From positions 1 through 64,000 of the forward strand of contig NSIV01000009.1 of the NCBI GenBank assembly GCA_002633085.1: a stretch of DNA of 64,000 nucleotides, in the 5' to 3' direction. Position 1 is the stretch's first letter; each line of letters starts with the position of its first letter. Origin of the DNA: Curvibacter sp. PD_MW3. Its GTDB lineage: Bacteria > Pseudomonadota > Gammaproteobacteria > Burkholderiales > Burkholderiaceae_C. The notes beneath the pieces were generated by a model that made no database searches, had not been told where the DNA came from, and worked only from the letters and a program-made list of their open reading frames with translations. Positions 8,838-17,446 of this stretch are shown here, one piece after another. The position numbers were made by a program, and so were the translations under genes.

Positions 8838-9335
8838 TCAAGCCTGTGCCAGCAATTCCTCAATCAGGCGATGCAACTCGGCGAAGTCGGGTTCGCCAAT
8901 GTAGCGCTTCACAATCTCGCCGCGCTTGTTGACGATGTAGGTGGTTGGCGTCAGCCGCACGTCGCCCCAGGCCTTGGCCACGGCGCCCGTGTTGTCGATG
9001 GCCACCTTGAATGGCAACTTGCGTGTCTCGGCAAAGTTCACCACGTAGCTAGGCGGGTCGTAGCTCATGGCCACGGCCAGGGTGTCGAAGCCGCGCGCAT
9101 GGTACTTGTCATGCGTGGCGATGATCTTGGGCATCTCGGCCACGCAGGTGGTGCAGCTGGTGGCCCAGAAGTTCACCAGCGTGACCCGGCCCTTGAGGTC
9201 AGCTGTGCTTTTTGTGGAGCCGTCGAGCAGCACGAAGGTCGATTCGGGGGCCGTGCTGATACTCGTGCTCTGGAACATCATCCAGCCCGAGGCCACAATC
9301 ACCAGGAATGCGGCAAGATAGAGCGCTCGTTTCAT
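8838..9335 (-). CDS. TlpA/ResA-like membrane-anchored thioredoxin
   Basis: The 165-residue protein has an N-terminal hydrophobic anchor (residues 4-20) and a periplasmic thioredoxin fold with the active site WATSCTTC (Cys61, Cys64) and the cis-proline motif LTPTTYIV. Such proteins reduce periplasmic disulfides, often apocytochrome c thiols or copper-site cysteines. Being next to cytochrome genes, a role in cytochrome maturation or periplasmic redox repair is plausible but not proven. It is divergent from the DUF4197 gene, with only 15 bases between the starts. Confidence 0.87.
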   Translation of the reverse strand: MKRALYLAAFLVIVASGWMMFQSTSISTAPESTFVLLDGSTKSTADLKGRVTLVNFWATSCTTCVAEMPKIIATHDKYHARGFDTLAVAMSYDPPSYVVNFAETRKLPFKVAIDNTGAVAKAWGDVRLTPTTYIVNKRGEIVKRYIGEPDFAELHRLIEELLAQA

Positions 9336-9350
9336 AGCAGGGGAACTTTC

Positions 9351-10055
9351 ATGGATCGTCGCAAGTTTAATTCCGTTTGGATGCCGGTGCTGGGCATGTG
9401 CTTTGGTTTGTCAGGCGGAATGGCACAGGCCATGTCTTTGGCAGATCTCAGTCAGGGCGAGGCTTCACAGGGGTTGAAAACAGCGCTGGAACAAGGCGCC
9501 AAAGCAGCCGTTCTGCAACTTGGCCAAACCAATGGATTCCTCGGCAACGAAAAAGTTCGAATTCCTTTGCCAGGTTACCTCAATGATGCGGCCGCACTGC
9601 TGCGTACGCTGGGGCAGGGCCAGCAGCTCGATGAGCTGGTGACGGCCATGAACCATGCGGCGGAAGCCGCCGTGCCCCAGGCGCGGGATTTGCTGCTGGG
9701 CGCGGTGCGGAGCATGAGTGTCGGGGACGCCAAGAAAATCCTCAGCGGGGGCGATACGTCTGTCACCGCGTTCTTTGCCGAAAAAACGCGTACCCCGCTG
9801 AGCCAGAAATTCCTGCCGGTGGTGACGCGCAGCACCGAGAAGCTGGGGTTGGCGAACAAATACAACCAGATCGCGGGCAAGGCTGCGGAACTGGGGCTGG
9901 TAGGGCGGGAGGATGCCAGCATCCAGCAGTACGTCACAGGCAAGGCGCTGGATGGGCTGTATTTCATGATTGGCGAAGAAGAACGCAAGATCAGGCGCGA
10001 CCCGGTGGGTAGCGGCAGTGCTGTGCTGAGCAAGGTATTTGGCGCGCTGAAATAA
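9351..10055 (+). CDS. DUF4197 domain protein, exported
   Basis: The track reports a 499-residue ORF from 8556, but that runs through cytochrome c' and across the opposite-strand thioredoxin. The ATG at 9351, with AGGGGAA upstream, gives 234 residues beginning with a signal sequence (MDRRKFNSVWMPVLGM to AQAM). The mature part is the uncharacterised DUF4197 family: repeated helical segments such as LNDAAALLRTLGQG and AFFAEKTRTPL. Probably periplasmic. Function unknown. Confidence 0.85.
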   Translation: MDRRKFNSVWMPVLGMCFGLSGGMAQAMSLADLSQGEASQGLKTALEQGAKAAVLQLGQTNGFLGNEKVRIPLPGYLNDAAALLRTLGQGQQLDELVTAMNHAAEAAVPQARDLLLGAVRSMSVGDAKKILSGGDTSVTAFFAEKTRTPLSQKFLPVVTRSTEKLGLANKYNQIAGKAAELGLVGREDASIQQYVTGKALDGLYFMIGEEERKIRRDPVGSGSAVLSKVFGALK

Positions 10056-10125
10056 ACAGGCGCCAATAGCGGGCTATCAGCGCCGGGCATGCAACTGCCA
10101 CGCGTGGTGCCGCGATAATTGGTGG

Positions 10126-10641
10126 ATGCTACGTACCCTTAGCTTTGTCGTGATCAGCAGTGTCTGGCTGGCTGCTTGCAGCCCGGCGCTGAATTGGCGC
10201 GAAGTCAGCCTTGACGGTGGACTCAAGGCCTTGCTGCCCTGCAAGCCTGACCATGGCAGCCGTCAGATGCCGCTGGCTGGCCGGGCGGTTGAGATGCAGA
10301 TGGTGGGCTGTGAGGCAGGTGGCGCCATGTTTGCCGTGGCCCATGTCAAGCTCGGGGGCGTGAGCGAGGTGGCCCCGGCACAGGCCAGCTGGCAGGCGGC
10401 CATGCTGGCGAACATGCAGGCATCTACCCCCCAGTTGGAAGCCTACAGCCTCAAAGGTGCTGGGGTGGCGCCGACGCCCGTGCGGCTGAGCGCCCAAGGT
10501 CGACGTTCCGACGGCCATGCCGTGGTGGTGCAGGGCGTGTGGTTCGCGAAGGGGGAAGACCTTTATCACGCGGTCATTTATGCCGATAAGGTAGGGTCTG
10601 ACATGGCTGAGCCATTCTTTTCAGGATTCGAATTCCAATGA
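10126..10641 (+). CDS. Uncharacterised lipoprotein
   Basis: The 171-residue product starts with a lipoprotein signal ending LAACSP. The mature domain has two cysteines (LPCKPD, MVGCEAGG) that could form a disulfide. I do not recognise the family. Its stop overlaps the MFS transporter start by four bases (ATGA), so the two are translationally coupled and probably related in function, though the sequence does not show how. Confidence 0.75.
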   Translation: MLRTLSFVVISSVWLAACSPALNWREVSLDGGLKALLPCKPDHGSRQMPLAGRAVEMQMVGCEAGGAMFAVAHVKLGGVSEVAPAQASWQAAMLANMQASTPQLEAYSLKGAGVAPTPVRLSAQGRRSDGHAVVVQGVWFAKGEDLYHAVIYADKVGSDMAEPFFSGFEFQ

Positions 10642-11879
10642 CGATGTTGTCGCGGCGTGACGCCGTGGTGGTCTTTCTGGCCTTTGCCTTTGCCTATTTC
10701 TTTTCGGCCCTGATCCGTGCCATCACGGCGACCCTGTCGCCGACGCTGACACAGGAGTTTGCGCTCAACGCACAGGAACTGGGCCTGCTCGCCGGCGGCT
10801 ATTTCCTGGGGTTTGCCGCCATGCAACTGCCGCTGGGGAGTTGGCTGGACCGCCATGGCCCGAAGAAGGTGATCCTGAGTTTTCTGGCGGTGGCGGTGGC
10901 GGGCTGCCTGGCGTTTTCATGGGCCACCAGTTTCGGCGGGCTCTTGCTGGCGCGCATCTTGTGCGGCGCCGGCTTGGGGGCTTGCTTGATGGCGCCGCTG
11001 ACCGGTTATCGCCGCTGGTTTGGCGCAGCCACCCAACTGCGTGCCAATTCCTGGATGCTGATGACCGGCTCCATGGGCATGGTGGCCGCCACACTGCCTG
11101 TGCAATGGCTCATGCCGCTGCTGGGTTGGCGCCCACTCTTCTGGGGGCTGGCAGCCTTGACACTGTTGGCAATGACCGTGATCGCCTGGAAGGTGCCGGC
11201 TTGGCAGGTGCAGGCACCGACGGCGGGCCAGGTGGCGCCCAAGCGCAGCTACGCAGAAGTCTGGCGTCACCCCTACTTTCGCAAGATGACGCCCATCGGG
11301 TTCTTCAATTACGGCGGTATGGTGGCCATCCAGACGCTGTGGGCGGTGCCCTGGATGATCCGGGTGGCGGGCTACACGCCGGTGCAAGCTTCCACCGGCC
11401 TGTTCTGGCTCAATGTGGCGATGTTGTTGACGTTCTGGGTCTGGGGCGTCGTCAATCCGAGGCTGGCCAAGCGCGGCGTGCATGTTGACCGCCTGATCAC
11501 GTGGGGAGCCCCTGTCAGCCTGTTGCTGCTGGCGATCATTTGCATGGCCGGTGATGCGCTGTCGTCCTCGACCGGCCTGTTGCTGGCGCTGTTTTGTGTC
11601 AGCAGCACTTTCATTTCACTGGCGCAGCCGGCGGTGGGTATGGCGTTTCCGCCCGACCTGGCGGGTCGGGCGCTGTCAGCCTATAACCTGGTGATTTTTG
11701 CCGGTATTTTTGTGATGCAGTGGGGCATCGGCTTGCTGGTTGACGGCTTGCAGGCGCTGGGCTGGCCGCCGGTACAGGCGTATCAAGGGGCGCTGGCTGT
11801 TTTTCTGACACTGTGTATCGCCTCTTACATGTATTTCCTGGCGGCAAAAAGTCATAATGGTGCATCCACTGTCTCATGA
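10638..11879 (+). CDS. MFS transporter
   Basis: The 413-residue protein has twelve predicted membrane segments and the MFS loop 2-3 signature GSWLDRHGPKKV. It is a secondary carrier in the inner membrane. Substrate is not evident. It lies in a run of ATGA overlaps: lipoprotein-MFS-EIIA-Man, implying one operon continuing into the phosphotransferase genes. Whether PTS phosphorylation controls this carrier is speculation. Confidence 0.88.
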   Translation: MTMLSRRDAVVVFLAFAFAYFFSALIRAITATLSPTLTQEFALNAQELGLLAGGYFLGFAAMQLPLGSWLDRHGPKKVILSFLAVAVAGCLAFSWATSFGGLLLARILCGAGLGACLMAPLTGYRRWFGAATQLRANSWMLMTGSMGMVAATLPVQWLMPLLGWRPLFWGLAALTLLAMTVIAWKVPAWQVQAPTAGQVAPKRSYAEVWRHPYFRKMTPIGFFNYGGMVAIQTLWAVPWMIRVAGYTPVQASTGLFWLNVAMLLTFWVWGVVNPRLAKRGVHVDRLITWGAPVSLLLLAIICMAGDALSSSTGLLLALFCVSSTFISLAQPAVGMAFPPDLAGRALSAYNLVIFAGIFVMQWGIGLLVDGLQALGWPPVQAYQGALAVFLTLCIASYMYFLAAKSHNGASTVS

Positions 11880-12271
11880 ACAACGGCATCTTCATCATCG
11901 CCCATGCCCCGCTGGCCAGTGCACTGCGTCAGTGCGTGGCCCATGTCTTTCCGGAGCGGGTTGATGGTGTCTTGGCGTTTGATGTGCCCGCTGATGCGTC
12001 CGCACAGGAGAGCCTGACTGCGGCACGGCAAGCGGTCACGGCGAAGTTCGCTGGTGCCCCTGTGCTGCTGCTGACGGATGTCATGGGGGCGACGCCTTGC
12101 AATGTCGCCCGGCAACTGTTGGGCAGCGTGCAGGCCAGGCTGGTGGCGGGCGTGAATTTGCCCATGTTGCTGCGCGCGGTGACATACCAGCACGAGCCGA
12201 TTGATGAATTGACGGCGCGTGCCGTCAGCGGCGGCAGCCAGGGCGTGATGCAGGTGGCTGCCAGCGCGTGA
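11876..12271 (+). CDS. PTS system EIIA component, mannose type
   Basis: This 131-residue protein is the phosphoryl-accepting EIIA domain of the mannose class. The phosphorylated histidine is His10 (IFIIAHAPLAS), as in E. coli EIIAB-Man, and LLLTDVMGATPCNVA is the conserved second loop. There are no EIIB, IIC or IID genes nearby, so in this lineage it probably acts as a regulatory phosphocarrier and not in sugar uptake. It starts inside the MFS stop codon and is followed by HPr and EI. Confidence 0.9.
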   Translation: MNNGIFIIAHAPLASALRQCVAHVFPERVDGVLAFDVPADASAQESLTAARQAVTAKFAGAPVLLLTDVMGATPCNVARQLLGSVQARLVAGVNLPMLLRAVTYQHEPIDELTARAVSGGSQGVMQVAASA

Positions 12272-12311
12272 GAGTGCGGACGAGAAGAAAAGAACAACGA
12301 GGACAGAACGA

Positions 12312-12581
12312 ATGATCAAGGCCAGTGCGACCATCAGCAACAAGCTCGGGCTGCATGCTCGCGCTTCAGCCAAACTCACCAAGCTGGCGGGTAGCTTTCC
12401 CTGCGAGATCTGGATTGCGCGTGGTGAACGCCGCGTCAATGCCAAAAGCATCATGGGTGTGATGATGCTGGCCGCCGGTATCGGCACCACGGTGGAACTC
12501 GATGCCGAGGGCGACCGTGCACAGGAGGCCATCGACGCCATGCTGGGCCTGATCAACGACAAGTTCGGGGAAGGTGAGTGA
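12312..12581 (+). CDS. ptsH: HPr phosphocarrier protein
   Basis: HPr receives phosphate from EI and passes it to EIIA. The 89-residue protein has the active-site histidine at the canonical position 15 (KLGLHARAS) and a serine at position 46 (NAKSIMGVMML), the site used by HPr kinase. It lies between EIIA-Man and EI. The ribosome site is weak (GAGGACAG upstream). Its stop is one base before a small ORF, itself coupled to ptsI. Confidence 0.95.
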   Translation: MIKASATISNKLGLHARASAKLTKLAGSFPCEIWIARGERRVNAKSIMGVMMLAAGIGTTVELDAEGDRAQEAIDAMLGLINDKFGEGE

Positions 12582-12582
12582 C

Positions 12583-12708
12583 ATGTTGGCCTCTGCGCTT
12601 GTCCACAGCGTGCGGCGCCTGGCCTTGCGCGTTTTGCCCTCCCGCGCGAAACGCAGGCTTGGCCGCGCAGACGGCCCGCCTCGATCAGCAACGGCGTTGA
12701 AACCATGA
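12583..12708 (+). CDS. Possible 41-residue basic small protein between ptsH and ptsI
   Basis: An ATG one base after the ptsH stop is preceded by AAGG at eight bases and opens a 41-codon frame. It ends by overlapping the ptsI start as ATGA, the usual sign of coupled translation. The product, MLASALVHSVRRLALRVLPS and onward, is strongly basic (RR, KRR) with a hydrophobic amphipathic N-terminal half. ptsI itself has no convincing ribosome site, so this frame may at least serve to deliver ribosomes. No homology is claimed. It is too short for the supplied ORF track. Confidence 0.4.
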   Translation: MLASALVHSVRRLALRVLPSRAKRRLGRADGPPRSATALKP

Positions 12709-14474
12709 CTTTCTCCATCCACGGTCTGGCGGTTGCGCGCGGCATTGCCATTGGCCGCGCCGTGCTGGTGGCCTCCAGTCGCGTGGATGTGGCGCATTAC
12801 TTCATCGACCCCGCTCAGATCGACAGCGAAATCGCCCGTGTGCGTTCGGGTCGCAATGCCGTGGTGGAGGAAATCCATCGCTTGCAGCAGACCATCTCGC
12901 AGCTGGGCCCGAAGGATGCGCCCAACGAGTTGCGGGCGCTGCTCGACGTGCACCTGATGATGCTGCAGGACGAAGAGTTGATCGGTGGCGTCAAGCACTG
13001 GATTCAAGACCGCCTCTACAACGCCGAATGGGCGCTGACCACCCAGCTGGAAATGGTGGCGCGCCAGTTCGACGAGATGGAAGACGAGTACCTGCGTGAG
13101 CGCAAGACCGACCTGGAACAGATCACCGAGAAAGTGTTGCGCGCCATGCAAGGGGTCGCCTCGCCGACCATTCCCACGGTGGTGCGCAGTGGACGCAAGT
13201 CTTCACAGCCAGATCTGCAGCTCGATGACACCGACGTGCCGCTGGTGCTGATCGCGCATGAGTTGTCACCTTCCGACATGCTGCAGTTCAAGCAGGGCGT
13301 GTTCGCCGGCTTTGTGACCGACGTGGGAGGCAAGACCTCGCACACCGCTATCGTGGCGCGCAGCATGGACATTCCGGCCGTGGTGGGTGCGCGTACCGCC
13401 AGCCAACTGGTGCGGCAGGACGACTGGGTCATCATCGATGGCGATGCAGGCGTGGTCATCGTCGATCCTTCGCCCATCATCCTCGCTGAGTACGGTTACA
13501 AGCAACGCCAGGTGGAGCTCGAACGCAGCCGTCTGGGGCGCCTGCTCAACACGCCGGCCATCACGCTGGATGGCGAGCGGGTGGAGTTGCTGGCCAACAT
13601 CGAGATGCCGGAAGACGCGCCGGCCGCCATGCGGGCGGGGGCGGTGGGCGTCGGCCTGTTCCGCAGCGAATTCCTCTTCATGGGGCGCCAGAGCCAGTTG
13701 CCTGATGAGGAAGAACAGTACCAAGCTTACCGGCGTGCGGTTGAAGGCATGAACGGCCTGCCGGTGACCATTCGCACGGTAGACGTGGGGGCCGACAAGC
13801 CGATGGACGGTAACCTCCCGGAGACGGCTTACCTCAATCCGGCGCTCGGCCTGCGCGCCATCCGCTGGAGCCTGGCCGACCCGGCCATGTTTGTGACCCA
13901 GTTGCGCGCCATCCTGCGTGCGGCGGCGCATGGCCCGGTCAAGATGTTGATTCCGATGCTGGCGCACCTGAGCGAGATTCGCCAGACCCTGGCATTGATC
14001 GAGCAGGCGCGTACCGAGTTGGCGCGCGACGGGCACACGTTTGGCGCCGTGCAGTTGGGCGCCATGATCGAGATTCCCGCCGCGGCGTTGATGCTCAAGA
14101 CCTTTCTGCGCCATTTTGATTACCTGTCCATCGGCACCAACGACCTGATCCAGTACACCCTGGCCATCGACCGTGCCGACGAATCGGTCGCGCATCTCTA
14201 TGACCCGCTGCATCCGGCGGTGTTGCGCCTGGTGGCGGACACCATTGCCGAATGCCGTGCCCAGGGCAAAGAGGTCAGCGTCTGCGGCGAGATGGCGGGC
14301 GACATCGCCATGACGCGCCTGCTGCTGGGCCTGGGCCTGCGCAGCTTTTCCATGCACCCAGCGCAAATCCTGGCGGTCAAGCAGGAGGTGCTGCGCGCCG
14401 ACACGGCCAAGCTCACGCCTTGGGCGCAGACCGTGCTGGCGCATGACGAGCCGGCGTCACTGTTGCAGGGCTGA
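12705..14474 (+). CDS. ptsI: PTS enzyme I (phosphoenolpyruvate-protein phosphotransferase)
   Basis: EI transfers phosphate from PEP to HPr in the cytoplasm. The 589 residues cover the N-terminal HPr-binding and phosphohistidine domain, with His213 in GGKTSHTAIVARS, and the C-terminal PEP-binding TIM barrel with GLFRSEFLFMGR, LGAMIEIPAAAL and SIGTNDLIQYTLAIDR. The CGEMAGD motif near the end carries the conserved Cys. There is no clear ribosome site before the ATG, and the small ORF upstream overlaps it as ATGA. With HPr and EIIA-Man it forms a complete regulatory phosphorelay. Confidence 0.96.
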   Translation: MTFSIHGLAVARGIAIGRAVLVASSRVDVAHYFIDPAQIDSEIARVRSGRNAVVEEIHRLQQTISQLGPKDAPNELRALLDVHLMMLQDEELIGGVKHWIQDRLYNAEWALTTQLEMVARQFDEMEDEYLRERKTDLEQITEKVLRAMQGVASPTIPTVVRSGRKSSQPDLQLDDTDVPLVLIAHELSPSDMLQFKQGVFAGFVTDVGGKTSHTAIVARSMDIPAVVGARTASQLVRQDDWVIIDGDAGVVIVDPSPIILAEYGYKQRQVELERSRLGRLLNTPAITLDGERVELLANIEMPEDAPAAMRAGAVGVGLFRSEFLFMGRQSQLPDEEEQYQAYRRAVEGMNGLPVTIRTVDVGADKPMDGNLPETAYLNPALGLRAIRWSLADPAMFVTQLRAILRAAAHGPVKMLIPMLAHLSEIRQTLALIEQARTELARDGHTFGAVQLGAMIEIPAAALMLKTFLRHFDYLSIGTNDLIQYTLAIDRADESVAHLYDPLHPAVLRLVADTIAECRAQGKEVSVCGEMAGDIAMTRLLLGLGLRSFSMHPAQILAVKQEVLRADTAKLTPWAQTVLAHDEPASLLQG

Positions 14475-14533
14475 CGCGGGCCCTTGCACTGCATCAGGGT
14501 CTGGACACCCTGGCTCTGAGCTGATTCAGAATT

Positions 14534-14590
14534 AAATTGGCATCCAGTCCTTGCTGGATATGCGCAAGTAGCTATGTATTTTGTAGCAAC
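14534..14590 (-). repeat. Dispersed AT-rich repeat, copy A (intergenic)
   Basis: On the minus strand it reads GTTGCTACAAAATACATAGC and onward through TTGCGCATATCCAGC to ATGCC. It shares its core (GCTA-n-ATAGCT-n-GCGcATATcCA) with copies at 18103, 29998 and 37459. It lies between the ends of ptsI and the methyltransferase gene. Inner GCTA/TAGC inverted repeats could form a small hairpin. Confidence 0.65.
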
Positions 14591-14605
14591 TTGGGCTGGG
14601 CCAAC

Positions 14606-15298
14606 TTATCGCCTGCGCAACAGGTTGATGCGCATCGGGCGCACGAAGTGGGCGCCATCGGCTGTCATGTGCGGCTCGAAGCGCTCCCGTACCGCCGCCA
14701 AGGTGGCGGCGTCGAGCTGGTGGGTGACGAAGGTGACGCCAATCATGCGTTGCTCAAATTCGGCAAAGTCGCGGTAGTGCACCGGGGTCTCGAAGAAGAT
14801 CTCATCGACCTGTTCCCAGGCACCTGAGGCCACTGCCGCCTGCACCGCACGCAGGGCGGCGGCACGAACGATCTCTTCGTCGTGGAACAAGCGCATGACT
14901 TCGTTGAGTGCGCCGGCAAACATCGGCTCCGACACGTACAGCAGGCCTTGTGGCCGCAGCACGCGGTGCACCTCATTCAGCGCCTGGTCCAGCAGGTCCA
15001 GCGGCACGTGGTGTAGCGACTTCAGCATCAGCGCCAAGTCGAATGTGCCGTCGCCAAACGAAATCGCCTGCGCACCGGCCTGCACGAAATGCAGTCGCTC
15101 CTGCGGTTGGAGCCGGTTCTTCTCCATCTGGCGTTCATCCACCTCCAGCCCAGTGACCTCGCAGCTGGGGAAGCGCTGCAGCAGCTTGCGCGACAGGTGC
15201 GCCGCACCGCAGCCCAGTTCGATGATGCGCGGATGCTGTGGCAGGTCGACCAGCGACTGCAGCAGCTCCAGTTCGTCGGTGACCAGGCGGGTGCTCAT
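14606..15298 (-). CDS. Class I SAM-dependent methyltransferase
   Basis: The 230-residue protein has motif [13 protein letters not shown] (SAM glycine loop), an acidic motif after GLEVD, and the post-motif [14 protein letters not shown]. The substrate is not evident. It starts inside the lipA stop (four-base overlap) at the downstream end of the dat-ybeD-lipB-lipA operon, so it is expressed with lipoate synthesis, but a functional link is not shown by the sequence. Confidence 0.85.
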   Translation of the reverse strand: MSTRLVTDELELLQSLVDLPQHPRIIELGCGAAHLSRKLLQRFPSCEVTGLEVDERQMEKNRLQPQERLHFVQAGAQAISFGDGTFDLALMLKSLHHVPLDLLDQALNEVHRVLRPQGLLYVSEPMFAGALNEVMRLFHDEEIVRAAALRAVQAAVASGAWEQVDEIFFETPVHYRDFAEFEQRMIGVTFVTHQLDAATLAAVRERFEPHMTADGAHFVRPMRINLLRRR

Positions 15299-16299
15299 CG
15301 TGCCAGGCTGGCGGCATGGGCCTGCTGGTCGGCGTGGTAGCTCGAGCGCACCATGGCGCCGACGGCCGCATGGGTGAAGCCCATCTTGTAGGCTTCTTCC
15401 TCGAACATCTTGAAGGTGTCCGGGTGCACATAGCGCTTGACTGGCAGGTGTGAGTTCGACGGCGCGAGGTACTGGCCGATGGTCAGCATCTCGATGTTGT
15501 GCGCACGCATGTCGCGCATCGTTGCCAGAATTTCTTCGTCGGTCTCGCCCAGGCCGACCATCAGGCCGCTCTTGGTTGGCACGTTGGGGAACAGGGCCTT
15601 GAACTTCTTCAGCAGGTTGAGCGAGAACTGGTAGTCGCTGCCCGGGCGGGCTTGTTTGTACAGGCGCGGCACCGTTTCCAGGTTGTGGTTCATCACATCC
15701 GGCGGCGCGGCCTTCAGGATCTCCAGCGCACGGTCGTCGCGGCCGCGGAAGTCAGGCACCAGCACCTCGATCTGCGTTTGCGGCGACAGCTCGCGCGTCT
15801 TGCGGATGCACTCCACAAAGTGGCCGGCGCCGCCGTCGCGCAGGTCGTCGCGGTCGACGCTGGTGATCACCACGTACTTGAGCTTGAGCGCGGCAATGGT
15901 CTTGGCCAGGTTGTCGGGCTCGTTGACATCGAGCGGGTCGGGGCGGCCGTGGCCGACGTCGCAGAACGGGCAACGGCGCGTGCACTTGTCGCCCATGATC
16001 ATGAAGGTGGCCGTGCCCTTGCCGAAGCATTCGCCGATGTTGGGGCAGCTGGCTTCCTCGCACACCGTCACCAGCTTGTTGGTGCGCAGGATGTCCTTGA
16101 TCTCGTAGAAGCGCGTGGTCGGTGAGCCGGCCTTGACGCGGATCCAGTCGGGTTTTTTCAGCACTTCACCGGCTTCCACCTTGACCGGGATGCGCGAGAG
16201 CTTGGCAGCGGCCTTCTGCTTGGCCGACGGGTCGTAGTTGTCGACGGTTTGTTCTTCACGGACAGTGGGGCGGACCGTGCTGGATTCAGGGGTGCTCAT
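15295..16299 (-). CDS. lipA: Lipoyl synthase
   Basis: LipA is a radical SAM enzyme that inserts two sulfurs into protein-bound octanoyl chains. The 334 residues have both iron-sulfur clusters: the auxiliary C80-x4-C85-x5-C91 ([14 protein letters not shown]) and the radical SAM C106-x3-C110-x2-C113 (CTRRCPFC), plus the C-terminal RSSYHAD where the serine ligates the auxiliary cluster. It follows lipB by 14 bases, giving the two consecutive steps of lipoylation. Confidence 0.97.
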   Translation of the reverse strand: MSTPESSTVRPTVREEQTVDNYDPSAKQKAAAKLSRIPVKVEAGEVLKKPDWIRVKAGSPTTRFYEIKDILRTNKLVTVCEEASCPNIGECFGKGTATFMIMGDKCTRRCPFCDVGHGRPDPLDVNEPDNLAKTIAALKLKYVVITSVDRDDLRDGGAGHFVECIRKTRELSPQTQIEVLVPDFRGRDDRALEILKAAPPDVMNHNLETVPRLYKQARPGSDYQFSLNLLKKFKALFPNVPTKSGLMVGLGETDEEILATMRDMRAHNIEMLTIGQYLAPSNSHLPVKRYVHPDTFKMFEEEAYKMGFTHAAVGAMVRSSYHADQQAHAASLAR

Positions 16300-16313
16300 G
16301 ATGTGGGCGACGC

Positions 16314-17000
16314 TCAGGGCGCCAAATAGGTAACGAGCTTCTGGCTCAAAACGTGGGCAGCATCCGCCCAGTCGACGGATACCCCGATTGTAGAAAGGTC
16401 CACGGTTTTCAGCCCGGCATAACCGCAGGGGTTGATGCGCGAGTAGGGTTCCAGGTTCATGGCCACGTTGAGCGCCACGCCGTGGTAGGTGCAGTTGCGG
16501 CTGACCTTGATGCCCAAGGCGGCGATCTTGCCCAGCCCCGTGAAATCGGGCGTGGCGGTGCCGGCGGTCGATTTCTGCGGCCGCTGCGGCAGCAGGGCAT
16601 GCGAGGTCGGGTCGTCCAGCCGCACATAGATGCCGGGCGCGCCGGCGACACGGTGGCCGGTCACGCCGAAGTGCGCCAGCGTCTTGATGACGGCCTCTTC
16701 CACGCGGTAGACGTATTCCTTGACGAAGTAGCCGGCACGCTTGAGGTCAATCAGCGGGTAGGCCACCACCTGGCCCGGGCCGTGGTAAGTGACCTGGCCG
16801 CCGCGGTTGGTGGCCACCACGGGAATGTCGCCTGGCACCAGCACATGGTCGGCCTGGCCGGCCAGCCCTTGCGTGAACACTGGCGGGTGCTCGCAGATCC
16901 AGAGCTCGTCCGGCGTGTCGACCGTGCGTGCGGTGGTGAAGGCCTGCATGGCGGCATAGGTGGGTGCGTAATCCACCCGGCCAAGGATGCGTGTGTCCAT
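16314..17000 (-). CDS. lipB: Lipoyl(octanoyl) transferase
   Basis: LipB moves octanoate from acyl carrier protein to lipoyl domains of dehydrogenase complexes. The 228-residue protein has [18 protein letters not shown], the catalytic lysine region [13 protein letters not shown] and the catalytic cysteine in INPCGYAGL. About 25 residues between these ([17 protein letters not shown]) are a lineage-specific loop compared with the enteric protein. It is upstream of lipA on the same strand and downstream of the ybeD gene. Confidence 0.96.
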   Translation of the reverse strand: MDTRILGRVDYAPTYAAMQAFTTARTVDTPDELWICEHPPVFTQGLAGQADHVLVPGDIPVVATNRGGQVTYHGPGQVVAYPLIDLKRAGYFVKEYVYRVEEAVIKTLAHFGVTGHRVAGAPGIYVRLDDPTSHALLPQRPQKSTAGTATPDFTGLGKIAALGIKVSRNCTYHGVALNVAMNLEPYSRINPCGYAGLKTVDLSTIGVSVDWADAAHVLSQKLVTYLAP

Positions 17001-17078
17001 TCAGAATCCTGGAGGCATCTGGTGCTGCCTATGCGTGGGCACTCGCGGAACTGGCTGTGCCAGGCCGCTGAGTGCGCC

Positions 17079-17139
17079 CCCTCTGCGTAGCAGGAGGGGG
17101 GTGGCGCAGCGAACGAAGGGAGCGTAGCCTGGGGGAGAC
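17079..17139 (-). repeat. Partial copy of the intergenic hairpin repeat (R3)
   Basis: CCCCCTC and GAGGGGG form a hairpin with the loop TGCGTAGCAG, and the flank GCGCAGCGAACGAAGGGAGC runs into GCCTGGGGGAG. That end matches the CAGCGAGCAAGCCTGGGGGTG end of R1 (35685-35859) and R2 (41912-42088). It lies between ybeD and lipB and may act as a processing or pausing site in the operon. Confidence 0.5.
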
Positions 17140-17143
17140 ATCT

Positions 17144-17446
17144 TCACAGAACGACCTTGACCATCGGGTGGGTCGACAGCGTGCGGTACAGCTCGTCGAG
17201 CTGGTCGCGGCTGGTGGCCGTGATGGTGATGGTGATGCCGAGGTAGTTGCCACCCTTGCTCTCGCGCAACTCGATGGTGCTGGCGTCGAACACCGGATCG
17301 AAGGCGTGCGCGATCGTGGTCACGGCATGGACGAAGCCGTCCACCTTGTCGCCCATGACCTTGATCGGGAAGCGGCAGGGATATTCAATCAGCGTGTCGG
17401 CACGCGGGTTGCCACCTGGGGTGTCGGGCGAGGGGGGCTGGCTCAT
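17144..17446 (-). CDS. YbeD-family protein (DUF493)
   Basis: The 100-residue protein belongs to the small ACT-like YbeD family: TLIEYPCRFPIKVMG, GNYLGITITITATSRDQLD and a C-terminal HPMVKVVL. In many proteobacteria it sits next to lipB, as here, and has been suggested to influence lipoate transfer. Its precise role is not established. Its start overlaps the aminotransferase stop by four bases. Confidence 0.88.
   Translation of the reverse strand: MSQPPSPDTPGGNPRADTLIEYPCRFPIKVMGDKVDGFVHAVTTIAHAFDPVFDASTIELRESKGGNYLGITITITATSRDQLDELYRTLSTHPMVKVVL

Noticed and set aside
8556-10055. 499-residue ORF in the track
   Set aside because: It reads out of frame through cytochrome c' and antisense to the TlpA-like gene. 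Only the part from 9351, with its own ribosome site and signal peptide, is a gene.
14495-14512. Hairpin CAGGGT/ACCCTG after ptsI as a terminator
   Set aside because: The stem is only six bases and no T-run follows it. It could be incidental.
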